Source of the DNA: Chromera velia
Taxonomy: Eukaryota > Sar > Chromeraceae
Assembly: GCA_018398765.1 (NCBI GenBank)
Contig: JAHBMJ010000529.1
Span: forward strand, 15,001-45,827
Direction of reading: 5' to 3'
Length of the DNA: 30,827 bases
Within the stretch, counting starts at the first letter, position 1; every line of letters starts with the position of its first letter. The position numbers were made by a program, and so were the translations under genes. Of this stretch, positions 30,295 to 30,827 are shown one piece after another. The notes beneath the pieces are model-generated. The model was given only the letters and a program-made list of their open reading frames with translations. It was not told the origin of the DNA and did no database searches.

Positions 30295-30827
30295 TTTGCC
30301 AAGTATGGGCTGCAGTTTCAAGGCTCGCAATGTATGTTTCCAAAACGTTCGCGCGATTCCGGGTTCGAAAGTTTCTACGGTTTTGCAGGACTGTGACTCT
30401 GCACCCCTCGCAGGGTGTCTGTTTCTTGGCCGAAGGCAATTTGGCTGAGTGCGGCTTGTGATTGCGTAAACGTTGATGTACGTGCCAGCCAGAGCCCACG
30501 AGAGGAGATGTCTGAATGATATATGAGGCTGCATGGACCGCACTGGACCGAACTGAGCAGCCTTCAAGTGGAAAGATGCATGGACTGATGCCTGCATGCA
30601 CTGATTGTGCGAGCATGCATGCAGGCTGCCGTGCGCATCAAAGATTTACTCTTATCGCCTCTCCGGGCGTGTATTGGTCCGGTATGCATAGGTTTGGTTC
30701 GTATTTCCATCAATCCTGGTTGGCCCCCTGCTCCTTCGAGCCGTTGGGTGGGGTGCGGACAACGCTGGCGCGCTGCCTCCAGCGAAGCACCCCGTCCACC
30801 AAGACAAAAACCACCCCCCCCCCCCCC
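30295..30827. promoter_or_regulatory. Upstream region of the minus-strand gene with paired TGCATGCA sites
   Basis: TGCATGCA occurs at 30593-30600 and 30616-30623, 23 bp apart and about 300 bp upstream of the ATG at 30294. The window ends in a C17 run, probably the edge of a contig. Confidence 0.4.

Noticed and set aside
1..30827. CRISPR arrays, bacterial operons, toxin-antitoxin or phage modules
   Set aside because: No repeat-spacer arrays or ribosome-binding sites; introns and a chromovirus mark this as eukaryotic.

Overview
This is eukaryotic nuclear DNA, not bacterial. Genes are split by GT-AG introns, intergenic space is large and full of microsatellites, there is a 240-base assembly gap (2794-3033), and the largest object is an LTR retrotransposon. 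The organism cannot be fixed from this window. The octamer TGCATGCA (an ApiAP2 motif in Apicomplexa), short GT-AG introns and tandem Cys-His repeats of the C-E-H-G-R-R-R type next to a SET domain would fit a chromerid-like alveolate, but that is inference.

Layout. 1-3400 is repeat-rich with only weak gene traces. 3460-6097 (+) is a three-exon gene for an unrecognised Pro/Ser-rich protein carrying four copies of an R-P-x-[S/T]-A motif. 6823-13956 (-) is a complete but decayed Ty3/Gypsy chromovirus: two 276-bp LTRs, a perfect 5-bp target duplication AAACT, gag with a CCHC knuckle, protease, RT, RNase H, integrase and a C-terminal chromodomain. 14002-14557 is a 556-bp non-autonomous DNA transposon with 13-bp terminal inverted repeats and a perfect 8-bp target duplication. 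About 15754-17841 (+) is a SET-domain gene whose reading frame runs, through a single TAG, into a block of tandem Cys-His repeats. 17842-19550 holds no gene I can support. 19550-21900 is an AT-rich block with a 264-nt foldback and a possible degenerate retroelement fragment. 22551-22758 (-) is a candidate exon. 24061-26255 contains two separate direct duplications and a (CCAA)n tract. 28804-30294 (-) is an unrecognised gene with one probable 126-nt intron.

The parts do not form an operon-like system. The most informative signals are: (1) all 16 LTR-LTR differences are transitions, almost all at CpG or CpA, and all seven in-frame stops in the element can be reached by one C-to-T or G-to-A change, which looks like methylation-linked deamination or a RIP-like process; (2) TGCATGCA occurs 13 times against about 0.5 expected, and never inside the retroelement; (3) the SET and Cys-His repeat frames are joined across one stop that lies inside a possible 21-nt intron.
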